A stretch of 45,457 nt of DNA from the NCBI GenBank assembly GCA_013215175.1, contig JABSRH010000003.1, positions 1-45,457 on the forward strand, given 5' to 3'. This stretch comes from Parvularculaceae bacterium. Its GTDB lineage: Bacteria > Pseudomonadota > Alphaproteobacteria > Caulobacterales > Parvularculaceae. The translations under genes and the position numbers were made by a program. Under the pieces are notes generated by a model. It made no database searches, had not been told where the DNA came from, and was given only the letters and a program-made list of their open reading frames with translations. This document shows, piece after piece, positions 1 to 9,291 of this stretch (positions are counted from its first letter, which is position 1; every line of letters begins with the position of its first letter).

Positions 1-613
1 GCCCTGCCAACATCAGCGGCAGCGCACCGGGCAACGGCACGGGGTCGGCTGACACCGGCACAGCGTTCGCGAAGAAGACTACGTCGAACCCATCGTTGAT
101 ACCCGCATAGGTACTGGTGACGCTGGTCACAGCATCATCAAAGACATAGAGCACGAACGAGCCCAAGCGCGAGTTGTCGATGTTGTAGGCCGTGCCCGTC
201 TCCGTCGTATCACCGCCAAAGTCGGCCGCTTTGATACCCAAATCGATACCGGTGACGTTCGCGAAGCTGTCGTTCTGCGCGATGAACAGCAGGCTCGTAA
301 TAGGAGCGTCAAAGTCGATGGTCACGTTGCCGATGTGGAGATGCTGGTAAAATACGGTATCGACCACGCCGCCAACATCGAATCGTCTCGTCGAAAAGAT
401 GTCTGACAACGGACCGAATGCGCTGGTCGACCATCCCACTGTGCCGAACTCTGTGGTGCTGGTGCCGGTATACTTGGCAACTTGGTCCATGTCCTCGTCG
501 GACTCGGTTTGGACATCAAAGCCCAAAGCGACCAAGTTGACGTCGTTGATGGTGGATGCTTGTGCCGAAGCTGCGAAAAAAAGCAGCGGTGCTATCCATT
601 TAGCGTAGTTCAT
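1..613 (-). CDS. Secreted protein with VPLPA-type C-terminal sorting signal, truncated by the window edge (C-terminus missing)
   Basis: Not in the ORF track because it runs off the edge. Reverse-strand translation from ATG at 613: MNYAKWIAPLLFFAASAQASTINDVNLVALGFDVQTESDEDMDQ...VFFANAVPVSADPVPLPGALPLMLAG. Signal peptide at N-term, VPLPGALPLMLAG at the truncated C-term; no stop over about 204 codons. Confidence 0.85.
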   Translation of the reverse strand, partial: MNYAKWIAPLLFFAASAQASTINDVNLVALGFDVQTESDEDMDQVAKYTGTSTTEFGTVGWSTSAFGPLSDIFSTRRFDVGGVVDTVFYQHLHIGNVTIDFDAPITSLLFIAQNDSFANVTGIDLGIKAADFGGDTTETGTAYNIDNSRLGSFVLYVFDDAVTSVTSTYAGINDGFDVVFFANAVPVSADPVPLPGALPLMLAG

Positions 614-739
614 AATCACCCCCTCGTTGGTGCGCGTTAAGGTTAATTCTGACGTAGACCGATGTCAAAATTTGGCGATTTTCCTTCGGTCACCCGAGGC
701 TTCCTTGATGGCGAGCCTTGGCACAGGCAAAGTCCCCGC

Positions 740-2836
740 GTGCGCCCATCGATCCTCAATCCCCTCTTCACTGACCTCACCGACCTGCCAGGCGTCGGGC
801 CGAAGTTTGCTGCGTTGATCCAGAAAGTGTCGGGCCCCCGCCCCGTGGATTTGGTCCTGACCTTGCCCACGGGCGTGATTGACCGCAGCCATCGGCCGAT
901 GATCGACGCTACGCAAGATGGCGAGCATGCGACTCTTACCGTCACCATCGACAAACATGAGGCGCCGCCAGCGAACCGTCGGTCGGCACCTTATCGCGTG
1001 CTGGCCTCGGACGGGACGGGATTCATTCGCTTGGTTTTCTTCCGTGCTCATCGCGATTGGCTGGAGAAGACTTTACCGGAAGGCGCTACACGGATCATTT
1101 CAGGTAAAGTGGAAGCCTACGGGAATCAGCGCCAGATGGTGCACCCTGACGCTATCGTCGATCCGGAAGCTGATGGCGATCTACCGAGTGCCGAACCGAT
1201 TTATCCGCTCACGGCGGGTCTGCAGCAAAAGGTGATGCTGAAAGCATCTCGCGCTGCCCTCAAGCGTGTGCCCGGCTTGCCGGAATGGCAACGGGACGAC
1301 GTGCTGGCCCGGGAGAAGTTTCCGACCTTCGGCGATGCGATTTATGCTGTGCATCAGCCGCAGACACGCCTCGACATGGCGCCGGAGAACCCGGCGCGAC
1401 GGCGGTTGGCCTATGACGAATTCTTAGCCAGCCAGCTGGCGTTGGCGCTAACACGGAAGATCCAACGCTCCGTGGGGGGACGACGATTCGTTGGCGATGG
1501 TCAGCTCGTGGCAGCGGCACGCGGCGCGCTGCCCTTCGCGCTCACCGGCGATCAGGACAAGGTTCTCGGGGAGATCAAGGCTGATCTTGAGGCCAAACAG
1601 AAGATGGTGCGGCTGGTGCAGGGAGATGTGGGGTCCGGGAAGACCGTTGTCGGCCTACTGGCCGGGCTGAGCGTGATCGAAGCTGGCGCGCAAGTGGCGT
1701 TTATGGCGCCCACGGAGATTTTGGCTCGCCAGCACCTCGCGTCGATGGAGCCTCTGTTGGAAGCCGCCGGTGTCTCGGCCCTGCTGCTCACCGGCCGGGA
1801 CAAGGGCCAAGAGCGTGCCGCGAAACTGCGGGCGCTCGAGGAAGGCTATGTGCAGCTGGCTGTGGGCACCCACGCTGTGTTCTCGGAAGACGTGGCATTC
1901 CATGACCTCGGCCTGGCGATCATCGATGAGCAGCACCGTTTTGGCGTACAGCAGCGGCTGAAGCTACAAGAAAAAGGCCGCGGTACGGACGTTCTCGTCA
2001 TGACCGCGACACCCATCCCGCGCACGTTAGCGCTGACCGCCTATGGCGACATGGATGTCAGCCAAATTCGTGAGAAGCCGCCGGGGCGCAAGCCGGTGGA
2101 CACCCGCGCCATCCCCCTCGCTCGCTTGGCAGATGTGGTAGAGGGCGTGGCTCGCGCCATCGATGCGGGTGGCCAGGTCTATTGGGTGTGCCCGCTGGTG
2201 GAGGCCAACGAGCAGCTCTCCGCCACCGCCGCGGAGGAACGCTTCCGAGAGCTGCAAGCGCGCTTCGGCGAGCAGGTGGAACTTGTCCATGGGCGGATGA
2301 AGTCGCCGGAGAAAGACGCTGCTGTCAGGCGCTTCTCCGAGGGCAACGCCAAACTGCTGGTGGCAACAACGGTGATCGAGGTGGGGGTCAATGCGCCAGA
2401 CGCTACGGTCATTGTTATCGAGCATGCGGAGCGCTTTGGCCTGGCGCAGCTGCACCAGCTGCGTGGCCGCGTGGGTCGTGGGGACAAGCCCGGCAGCTGC
2501 ATCCTGCTTTATGGCGGCGCGCCGGGTGAGCTGTCGGAAACCACGAAGGCGCGGCTCAACGTGCTTCGTCAGTCCCAGGATGGATTTGAGATTGCTGAAG
2601 AGGATCTTCGGCTACGCGGGTCTGGCGATGCCTTGGGCACAGCGCAGTCTGGTTTCCCCACGTTCCATCTCGCCAGCGTGGGTGACCATGGCAGCTTGCT
2701 CGAAATGGCAACAAGCGACGCCAATTTGATCGTTGAACAAGACCCCGAGCTGAGCAGCGAGCGCGGCCAAGCGCTGCGTACCCTGCTCTACTTTTTTAGC
2801 CGAGATGATGCGATCCGGCGGCTCAGGTCAGGCTGA
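740..2836 (+). CDS. recG: ATP-dependent DNA helicase RecG
   Basis: Walker A GDVGSGKT, DEQHRFG box, MTATPIPRT, LRGRVGRG; N-terminal LTDLPGVGPK wedge-domain motif. ORF opens at ATG 662, but the GTG at 740 (RPSILNPLFTDL...) is the more likely start. Confidence 0.95.
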   Translation: MRPSILNPLFTDLTDLPGVGPKFAALIQKVSGPRPVDLVLTLPTGVIDRSHRPMIDATQDGEHATLTVTIDKHEAPPANRRSAPYRVLASDGTGFIRLVFFRAHRDWLEKTLPEGATRIISGKVEAYGNQRQMVHPDAIVDPEADGDLPSAEPIYPLTAGLQQKVMLKASRAALKRVPGLPEWQRDDVLAREKFPTFGDAIYAVHQPQTRLDMAPENPARRRLAYDEFLASQLALALTRKIQRSVGGRRFVGDGQLVAAARGALPFALTGDQDKVLGEIKADLEAKQKMVRLVQGDVGSGKTVVGLLAGLSVIEAGAQVAFMAPTEILARQHLASMEPLLEAAGVSALLLTGRDKGQERAAKLRALEEGYVQLAVGTHAVFSEDVAFHDLGLAIIDEQHRFGVQQRLKLQEKGRGTDVLVMTATPIPRTLALTAYGDMDVSQIREKPPGRKPVDTRAIPLARLADVVEGVARAIDAGGQVYWVCPLVEANEQLSATAAEERFRELQARFGEQVELVHGRMKSPEKDAAVRRFSEGNAKLLVATTVIEVGVNAPDATVIVIEHAERFGLAQLHQLRGRVGRGDKPGSCILLYGGAPGELSETTKARLNVLRQSQDGFEIAEEDLRLRGSGDALGTAQSGFPTFHLASVGDHGSLLEMATSDANLIVEQDPELSSERGQALRTLLYFFSRDDAIRRLRSG

Positions 2837-2840
2837 CGGA

Positions 2841-3674
2841 CTACTCCGCCTCGACCTCGCGCTCGTAGGCTTCTTGCAGGGCCTTCTCGTCTGCCGTTTT
2901 GCGACGCTTGAGGAAGCTGAAGGCACCCGACTGGGTGGTCAGGTCCGACGGTTGGCCGTTCTCACTTTGCAGGGAGAATTCAGGCGCCACGAGACCGGCG
3001 GAGAAGATCATCTTCGCACCGTCTTCCACCGACATGGACAAGATCCGCAGTTTGGAACGGGGTACAAAGATCAAAAAGCCGGACGTCGGGTTCGGCGTGG
3101 TCGGCACAAAGACGTTCGTCATGTCACTACCGATGTCGTCGAGCACGTGTTGCGGCTCGCCCTTCGTGCTGGTCACCACGAAGCAGAGGGTCCAGAGGCC
3201 CGGGCGCGGATATTCGATCATCGCCACTTCTTTGAAGGACTGCTCGGACTGTTGCAGCGCCATCTCGAAGACGTTCTTGAAGAAGCCGTAGAGGTTGCGA
3301 ACCAACGGCGTCGAATCGAGCACGCGCTCGCCTAAGCCGATGAACCAACGCCCGATGACGTTCCGCGCGAGCATACCGAGCAGCGTCAGCAGGATCACCG
3401 TCACCAAGATGCCGAAGCCGGGCACGTAAAGGTCCGCCCATTCCGGCGGCAGCCAGCCATCAGGGATGTAGCTCTGCACCGTGCCATCTACCTGAGCGAG
3501 TGGCCCGGTAATCAGCCAGTACATCACGCCAGCGGTGATCAGCAGCGGCGCGGCCAGCACCACGCCCGCGAAAAAGCTGTTCCGCAGCAGGCCCAGCGGC
3601 CCTGTCTTGCCAATTGGTATGGCACCGTCAGCCCCCCGGCGGCGGCTTTTGTGAGGACGGTCGGACTTGGCCAT
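2841..3674 (-). CDS. DUF502 family membrane protein
   Basis: Two TM segments, then PLVRNLYGFFKNVFEMALQQSEQSFKEVAMIEYPRPGLWTLCFVT and FVPTTPNPTSGFLIFVPRS, characteristic of DUF502. Confidence 0.9.
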   Translation of the reverse strand: MAKSDRPHKSRRRGADGAIPIGKTGPLGLLRNSFFAGVVLAAPLLITAGVMYWLITGPLAQVDGTVQSYIPDGWLPPEWADLYVPGFGILVTVILLTLLGMLARNVIGRWFIGLGERVLDSTPLVRNLYGFFKNVFEMALQQSEQSFKEVAMIEYPRPGLWTLCFVVTSTKGEPQHVLDDIGSDMTNVFVPTTPNPTSGFLIFVPRSKLRILSMSVEDGAKMIFSAGLVAPEFSLQSENGQPSDLTTQSGAFSFLKRRKTADEKALQEAYEREVEAE

Positions 3675-3860
3675 GCTAGGCTTCCCTTAAGCGTTACGCT
3701 GTCACGGTGCGGGCAGCTGGCAACAGTCGCCCCGAAATCGACATCGCTTTGTCACGTAGTGGCTTAGCGCATGTGCGAACAGAGGCTAACAGGAGATCTT
3801 TAACATCACGAGCGATCATCCGCTCCATCGAATGAAAAGCGCTTTAGGTGGGAGAGGTTC

Positions 3861-4985
3861 TTGCGCGCTATTGCTTTGATCATGACGGGTACCTTCGCCA
3901 TCTTGGCCGCGCTCGCTTGGGCGTTCCAGGACGACGTTGGTCTATGGCTGATCAATCCTAGTCGCAGCTACGAAGCCTACACCCCGCCGCCTGCGCCCGG
4001 CTACGCCTCGGACGAGTCGTGGCTCGCGCGCGGTGACGGCGACGGGCCTGTCGATATCTTCTTCATCCACAACAATATCTATCGCGGCGATGGCCGATGG
4101 AACGCGCCGCACGATCGCGACGATCAGCTGCCGTTTTTGAGGGATGTCTTGCTGCCCCTCGAAGCGGGACCTTTCCAAGCCTTGGGTCCGTTGTGGGCAC
4201 CGCGCTATCGTCAGCCGACGTTCTATGCGCGGTTCACGCAGAAACAGCCTGGGCGCGCCTCGCGCGATACGGCCTATCGCGATGTCTCCGCTGCCTTCAG
4301 CCTGTTCCTTGCCGAGCGCGCACCGCATCGGCCCTACATCGTGGTCGGCTATGGCGACGGCGCGCTGCTAGCCGCGCGATTGCTGGAGCAGCGGATTGAA
4401 CCGAATGTCGAGCTGAAGCGGCGGATGGCTGCCGCCTACGCCATCGAAATGCCGCTCTCGCTGGGCGCGTTTGGCGATATGGCCTGTAGCCGACCTGGGC
4501 AGCCCCGCTGCCTGGTGGCTTTTGCGCCGGTGGATCGTCGCTTCACACGGTACCAGGAGCGACTGCGCAGTCGGACGCTTACATTGCGTGCAGATGCTGG
4601 CTATGTGTCCACGTCGGATGGGCCGCTGCTCTGTGCACCGCCTTCCATTCCGGCGGAGACTGAAGCCCTCACCGCCTCCTCCGCAGCGCCTATCCGGACG
4701 GAGCTATGGGCGAAGTGCGAGGGCGGCTTGTTGCTGTTTGGCCCGCCGGAGGAAGGCGCCCTGCGTCAGGCGCGGTTCTTTGGTCGTCAGTGGCTACCGG
4801 ATCGGATCAACCACTTCTATGGGGCTCTCAAACTAGACGCGTTTGATCGCTCGGCGGCGGTGCTCGCGCTGCTAAAAGACGAACAGCGTCAGGAAGAAAT
4901 CGATGCTGCGACCCCGCCGCCCTTTGGTCCGGTGGAGGAGATCGAGGTGGCGCCGATCAACACGGTGCCGACGGATAGGCAGTAG
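3861..4985 (+). CDS. DUF3089 domain-containing protein (alpha/beta-hydrolase-like)
   Basis: 374 aa; N-terminal TM, VDIFFIHNNIY..., RPYIVVGYGDGALLAARLL nucleophile-elbow-like region. Start may be the TTG at 3861. Confidence 0.75.
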   Translation: MRAIALIMTGTFAILAALAWAFQDDVGLWLINPSRSYEAYTPPPAPGYASDESWLARGDGDGPVDIFFIHNNIYRGDGRWNAPHDRDDQLPFLRDVLLPLEAGPFQALGPLWAPRYRQPTFYARFTQKQPGRASRDTAYRDVSAAFSLFLAERAPHRPYIVVGYGDGALLAARLLEQRIEPNVELKRRMAAAYAIEMPLSLGAFGDMACSRPGQPRCLVAFAPVDRRFTRYQERLRSRTLTLRADAGYVSTSDGPLLCAPPSIPAETEALTASSAAPIRTELWAKCEGGLLLFGPPEEGALRQARFFGRQWLPDRINHFYGALKLDAFDRSAAVLALLKDEQRQEEIDAATPPPFGPVEEIEVAPINTVPTDRQ

Positions 4986-4992
4986 GCGAACC

Positions 4993-5418
4993 TTAGAAGA
5001 TGCCGAGGAATTTTTTGCGGCGCTTCTTCCAAGCCTCTTGGCGGTCCACAGCGTAGCTCAAATAGTCTGAACCCGAACGCCGCACGCGCGCTTCGGTGAA
5101 CTTGAGATCCGCGAGGAGCGTGTCGTCGAGGGCGCTGGGTGGTGTTTGCGTACCTGCGTCAAAGCTCATGGAGGCCTCGCGGCGGCGCGAGCCTCTCTTG
5201 GCTTTCGCTTGAAGGTCCGTGTGCAACGCCATCATGGCAGCTTGGACAGCGTCGCTAGCGTCAGCGCGGCCTTCGAACAAGGCCTCTTCCGCCAGGCGGC
5301 GTTCGGTTTGCATGGAGCGCGTCGGCGGGCGGGCATGGGCGCTGATATCGGTGGAGGTAAGCCGCGCCCGCGTGGTGCTGGCAAAGCTCTTCCAAATCTG
5401 GTCCAGACGGTCAGCCAT
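4993..5418 (-). CDS. Hypothetical protein, presumed partner of the upstream Ntn-hydrolase-like gene
   Basis: About 141 aa (MADRLDQIWKSF...KKRRKKFLGIF). ATG lies 2 nt after the TGA of the upstream gene; the track start (5424) is a TTG overlapping it. Confidence 0.75.
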   Translation of the reverse strand: MADRLDQIWKSFASTTRARLTSTDISAHARPPTRSMQTERRLAEEALFEGRADASDAVQAAMMALHTDLQAKAKRGSRRREASMSFDAGTQTPPSALDDTLLADLKFTEARVRRSGSDYLSYAVDRQEAWKKRRKKFLGIF

Positions 5419-5420
5419 GA

Positions 5421-6704
5421 TCAAAGCTCCGCTTTCTCTTTGCCCATCACGAGGCCCTCATTGCGGGTGATGGTCGCCAAACTGATCGGCCCACCGACGG
5501 TTTCCACGTCGTGCATGACCTTTTGCTGGAAGCTATTCAACTTGATAAGCGAGGCAGCCGTCTCACCAAGCTCTTTTTTCGGCAGCATGCTGACGGCCCT
5601 CAAGATCGGGGCGGTATGTGTTTGGTACTGGAATTGGTCGATCGAGCCAAAGAACGCCTTCAGCGCCGTGGCGAGTGAGCCTTCGGAATAGTCGGCCATC
5701 AAGCGGCGACGTTGATCATCCGAAAGGCCGGGCGCACGGCTGACCACATCACCCACGAGGTTGTGGCTAAGCTTCAGCGTCTCACCGAACATGAACATCC
5801 GCAGGTGCGCATCCATCCCCGTAAGGAAGGTCCGGATCATGCGATCCTGCGCAAACGGAGCAATCACGGGGCCAGAATTGGCTGTCATGTCCTGGCCCCG
5901 ATCCATTCGATGCTTCAGCTTTCCCAACACCACGCTGGACGCGAGGTAACTGCGCATCGAAGGAAACTTGTCGGTCCGGCCAAAGCCGGCAAATACCACA
6001 CCCGTGAAATGCTCGAAGAACGCGTCTTGCGTCACGGACATCACGGCGACGTCGCGGAGCTTGTCGCGGGTATCAGCACCCACGGAGAGCATCGGGTACT
6101 CGTTCTTCAGCATGCCGATGAGGCCGCCAATCAGCTCGTCTATCTCAGCACCATAACGGCGCAGCAGCTGTTCTTCGGTTCCCTCAGGAAAAACGTCGAG
6201 GCGGGCCCGCGCGGTCCCGTCCATGTTTTTGGTGAGGTCGCCGTAAAGCTCATCCACCACGTAGGCGAGGACGGCGGAGACGTGGTCGCGGGTCTTGCCC
6301 TGCCCGCTCTGTTTCAGCGCGCGGAGGTGATAGTCGAAATCGTCCGCAATGATCGAGAGCACCACGGTGACGTGCTTGAAGAACTCCGTGTCCTGGTGGT
6401 CTTGCGGGAAGAGCTCAGGATTGTCGGAGAGGAAGCGCATGAAGTCCTGCGCATAGGCGGCCAGCGTATCGAGCTGCCGCCCCCTCGCCTGCTCTCGATA
6501 GAGGGAGATGATGGTCTCCCAAGGCGTGCTCATGAGCTCAGCGTTGTTGTAGATCATCACGCCGATGGGCACGCCGTCCACGAGGGGAAAGAGCTTGTCC
6601 ACCGACTGGTAGGTCTTGAGATAGTTTTGACCGGAGATCGTCACGGCGCTGTCGGCGGCCATGGCCACCGCTTGCCGGTTCATGAGTACCACTTCCGAGG
6701 TCAT
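5421..6704 (-). CDS. Predicted proteasome beta/HslV-like Thr-Ntn hydrolase (divergent)
   Basis: From ATG 6704 (preceded by GGGAGAGG): M|TSEVVLMNRQAVAMAADSAVTISGQNYLKTYQSVDKLFPLVDGVPIGVMIYNNAELM. After Met removal Thr is residue 1 and Asp is residue 17; DKLFPL aligns with the Lys33 block (KKLF) of proteasome beta subunits. Track start 6749 is an upstream in-frame extension. Confidence 0.6.
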   Translation of the reverse strand: MTSEVVLMNRQAVAMAADSAVTISGQNYLKTYQSVDKLFPLVDGVPIGVMIYNNAELMSTPWETIISLYREQARGRQLDTLAAYAQDFMRFLSDNPELFPQDHQDTEFFKHVTVVLSIIADDFDYHLRALKQSGQGKTRDHVSAVLAYVVDELYGDLTKNMDGTARARLDVFPEGTEEQLLRRYGAEIDELIGGLIGMLKNEYPMLSVGADTRDKLRDVAVMSVTQDAFFEHFTGVVFAGFGRTDKFPSMRSYLASSVVLGKLKHRMDRGQDMTANSGPVIAPFAQDRMIRTFLTGMDAHLRMFMFGETLKLSHNLVGDVVSRAPGLSDDQRRRLMADYSEGSLATALKAFFGSIDQFQYQTHTAPILRAVSMLPKKELGETAASLIKLNSFQQKVMHDVETVGGPISLATITRNEGLVMGKEKAEL

Positions 6705-6812
6705 GCCCCACACCTCTCCCAAGACCCGTGCGGGCGCGGCCGAAGCCACGCCTCACAACCTGTTAACTTATTCCTAGGCCAAAAACCCGGAACTGACCAG
6801 GGGCCCTGGAAT

Positions 6813-7853
6813 TTAGGCCGCTTTCCGGCGCTTACGCGCCAGCAAAGCGAGGCCTGCGAGCATTAGTGGTGCTGCTGCTGGGACCGGGACGGGTGTCAGG
6901 CCCAGCTGTTCCATGGCTGCTGCGGCGAAAATGCGGTGGACCGCTGCGGTGGGGTGAACGCTGTCGAAGTCGGTATAGCCCAGGCAGTCCATCGCGAGCG
7001 CTTCAGGGCTGAGGATGCACGGCTGGCCGATGAGGCCGGGGTCAAAGCCGAATGCCGCCGGGTCGAAGAGGATGGCGTTGGTCAGGCCATCATTGTCGAA
7101 AAGCATCACGTTGTTGTCTGGGTCGGCCAGGTTCAGCGACTGGATGATGCCATTGAGGCTGTCGTTATAGGCTGAGATAGCACCAAACAGAGCTGCTTGT
7201 TGCTGGGGCGTGTCGGCGCCGAAGGCGATGACCGATGGCACGTTGGCGACGAGGATTTGGTTGGCGCCAGCGTCAACGAGTTGGGTCAGCGCCGTGGTCA
7301 TCGACGCCGCGGCAGCAGCTGCGAGGGCGGCCGGGTCCTGGATGCCCAAGCGGGCTGCGAGGAAGTCGTTGCCGCCGATGTGCACGACGTGCAGGGCGTC
7401 GCCGTCGAGACCCGGAGCGACGGGGATGCCGGAGATCATGCCGCCGTTGACATAGAGGTCCACTTGCTCAGCGAGATCCGGGATTGAGTCTGGAATGCCC
7501 ATGCCCTGATAAGGGTTGAGCGTCGCGCCTGCACCACCGGTGGCATAGTTGGGCTCTGGGTCGAAGGGGCTGGCCGAGGTCAGCAGCGCGTCGGCAGGAT
7601 CGCCGGTGATCTTCAGCGAGAGCAGGTCAGCATAGGTATAGCCGTTGCTGAACCGTCCTTGGAAATAAGGCGGAGACGGCGTGGGGCTCGGCACGCCGGC
7701 CAGAATGGCGCCAGCGTTCGCGTTGCCCGAATCGACGATGGAATCGCCGATCACGACGACGCCGGAGAAAGATGCTGCCTGCGCAGCGGTGCTAAGCGCC
7801 AAAGCGCCAAGGGTTGCCGCGATTGTCCGCGACACCGACCAGTTCCTTACCAT
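6813..7853 (-). CDS. Extracellular GDSL/SGNH-type lipase/esterase with VPxPA C-terminal sorting signal
   Basis: GDSIVDSGN block I, HIGGNDF block, DSVHPT catalytic Asp/His block; C-term VPVPAAAPLMLAGLALLARKRRKAA. Confidence 0.88.
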   Translation of the reverse strand: MVRNWSVSRTIAATLGALALSTAAQAASFSGVVVIGDSIVDSGNANAGAILAGVPSPTPSPPYFQGRFSNGYTYADLLSLKITGDPADALLTSASPFDPEPNYATGGAGATLNPYQGMGIPDSIPDLAEQVDLYVNGGMISGIPVAPGLDGDALHVVHIGGNDFLAARLGIQDPAALAAAAAASMTTALTQLVDAGANQILVANVPSVIAFGADTPQQQAALFGAISAYNDSLNGIIQSLNLADPDNNVMLFDNDGLTNAILFDPAAFGFDPGLIGQPCILSPEALAMDCLGYTDFDSVHPTAAVHRIFAAAAMEQLGLTPVPVPAAAPLMLAGLALLARKRRKAA

Positions 7854-8105
7854 GGGTTTCCCACCTTTATTGGGTTGCTTTTGGAAGGATGGTTAACGCG
7901 CAGCCTCGTCGGGTCAACCGACAACCATTACCGCAGCGCGTCATCGATCCATGGTGATCGGAACCGCCCACTCACCGCAAGGATGACCCGTTTCGCCGCA
8001 GCGGGGGTTGCGAGCTGGGTGTGACCGAGGAACTTTTCGCCGCGTCGAACAATTGATTCCTGACCATCGGCCCGGACCGATGATCGCGTTTTGGGGAGTA
8101 AGATC

Positions 8106-9194
8106 GTGGCCAACATCAGCAAGGCTATGGGCGCTGCATCGATGGTTCTGCTCGCGGTGGGGGCGGCGAGCTGTGGCGGCGGAGGCGGCGGAGCGACCCC
8201 TAGCGCTCCGCCGCCCGTTCAGTCGCCACCGCCTCCTCCCCCGCCGCCCGTGGTGAACCGCCCCGATGTTCCGGACCCCGCTCCTGCTGGGTCCGACTTT
8301 CTTCCCCAGGGCAAAGGCTGGTCACTGGTGTGGTCGGACGAATTTGACGGCGACAGCCTCGATGAGACGAAATGGACCGCTGAGGAAGCCTGCTGGGGCG
8401 GCGGTAACAACGAACGCCAGTGTTACACTCAGCGTGAAGACAATGTTGAGGTGGTGAACGGCCTCTTGCGCCTCGTCGCGCTGGAGGAAGAGTTCACGGG
8501 CAAAAATCTTCCGCTTACCACCAATCCGGGCGACACCGCCCGCGCCACCCAGCCTTATACGAGCGGACAGGTAAGGTCCGTGGGCAAAGCATCGTGGACC
8601 TACGGCCGGATCTCAGCTCGGGCAAAAATGCCCGCGGGACAAGGCACATGGCCTGCCATCTGGATGCTGGCAGACAGCGATACCTACGGCAATCAATGGC
8701 CACTCTATGGTGAGATCGACATCATGGAAGCGGTGAACCTCAAGGCGTCCTGCAACGGATGCAGCGGCACCACGGGCGAGAACCGCACGTCGTCGGCCAT
8801 ACACTTTGGCAGCGAATGGCCTAACAATCAGTTCGTCTCGGAGCGGACGAATTTGCCAGGCGATATCAACCCCGCCGATGGCTACCACGTCTATTCTGTG
8901 GAATGGGCTGAAGGAGTGATGCATTTCTTCTTGGATGACCAGCTCTATTTTACCGTGCGAGATTTTGAATGGTATACGGATCACCCTGCGGGCGACGGCA
9001 ATGACAACGCGCCGTTCGATGCGCCCTTCTACTTGATCATGAACCTCGCGATCGGCGGCAATTGGCCAGAGGGCGAGAATGACCTGGGCGTCGGCGCCAA
9101 TGCAGCACCGAACCAGATGCTGATCGACTGGGTTCGCGTCTACGAGTGCTCGGGGGATACGGCGACGGGGAAAGCCTGCTTGTCCACGCCCTAA
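8106..9194 (+). CDS. Glycoside hydrolase family 16 lipoprotein (laminarinase/licheninase-like)
   Basis: Lipobox GAASC, then Pro-rich linker; GH16 motif GEIDIMEAV; WSDEFDG and WPAIWML. GTG 8106 follows GGGGAG; the track start is TTG 8091. Confidence 0.9.
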   Translation: MANISKAMGAASMVLLAVGAASCGGGGGGATPSAPPPVQSPPPPPPPPVVNRPDVPDPAPAGSDFLPQGKGWSLVWSDEFDGDSLDETKWTAEEACWGGGNNERQCYTQREDNVEVVNGLLRLVALEEEFTGKNLPLTTNPGDTARATQPYTSGQVRSVGKASWTYGRISARAKMPAGQGTWPAIWMLADSDTYGNQWPLYGEIDIMEAVNLKASCNGCSGTTGENRTSSAIHFGSEWPNNQFVSERTNLPGDINPADGYHVYSVEWAEGVMHFFLDDQLYFTVRDFEWYTDHPAGDGNDNAPFDAPFYLIMNLAIGGNWPEGENDLGVGANAAPNQMLIDWVRVYECSGDTATGKACLSTP

Positions 9195-9291
9195 CCCGCA
9201 AGAGGGCCCGCCAAACAAGAAGCAGTGAACGGGTTGTTGCGCGGTGCAGCTTCGTGAAGGCTAGACCCGCGTTTGAGGAGTTGGGTCAACC

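Noticed and set aside
662-739. 26-aa N-terminal extension of RecG from ATG 662
   Set aside because: Not recognisable as RecG sequence; GTG 740 gives the usual N-terminus beginning just before LNPLFTDLTDLPGVGPK.
3861-4985. DUF3089 protein as a novel system component
   Set aside because: Ordinary family with no linked partners in the window.
5712-6866. 384-aa plus-strand ORF antisense to the Ntn-like gene
   Set aside because: His/Arg-rich low-information product typical of a shadow frame in GC-rich DNA; the minus-strand gene has a ribosome site and fold-like motifs.
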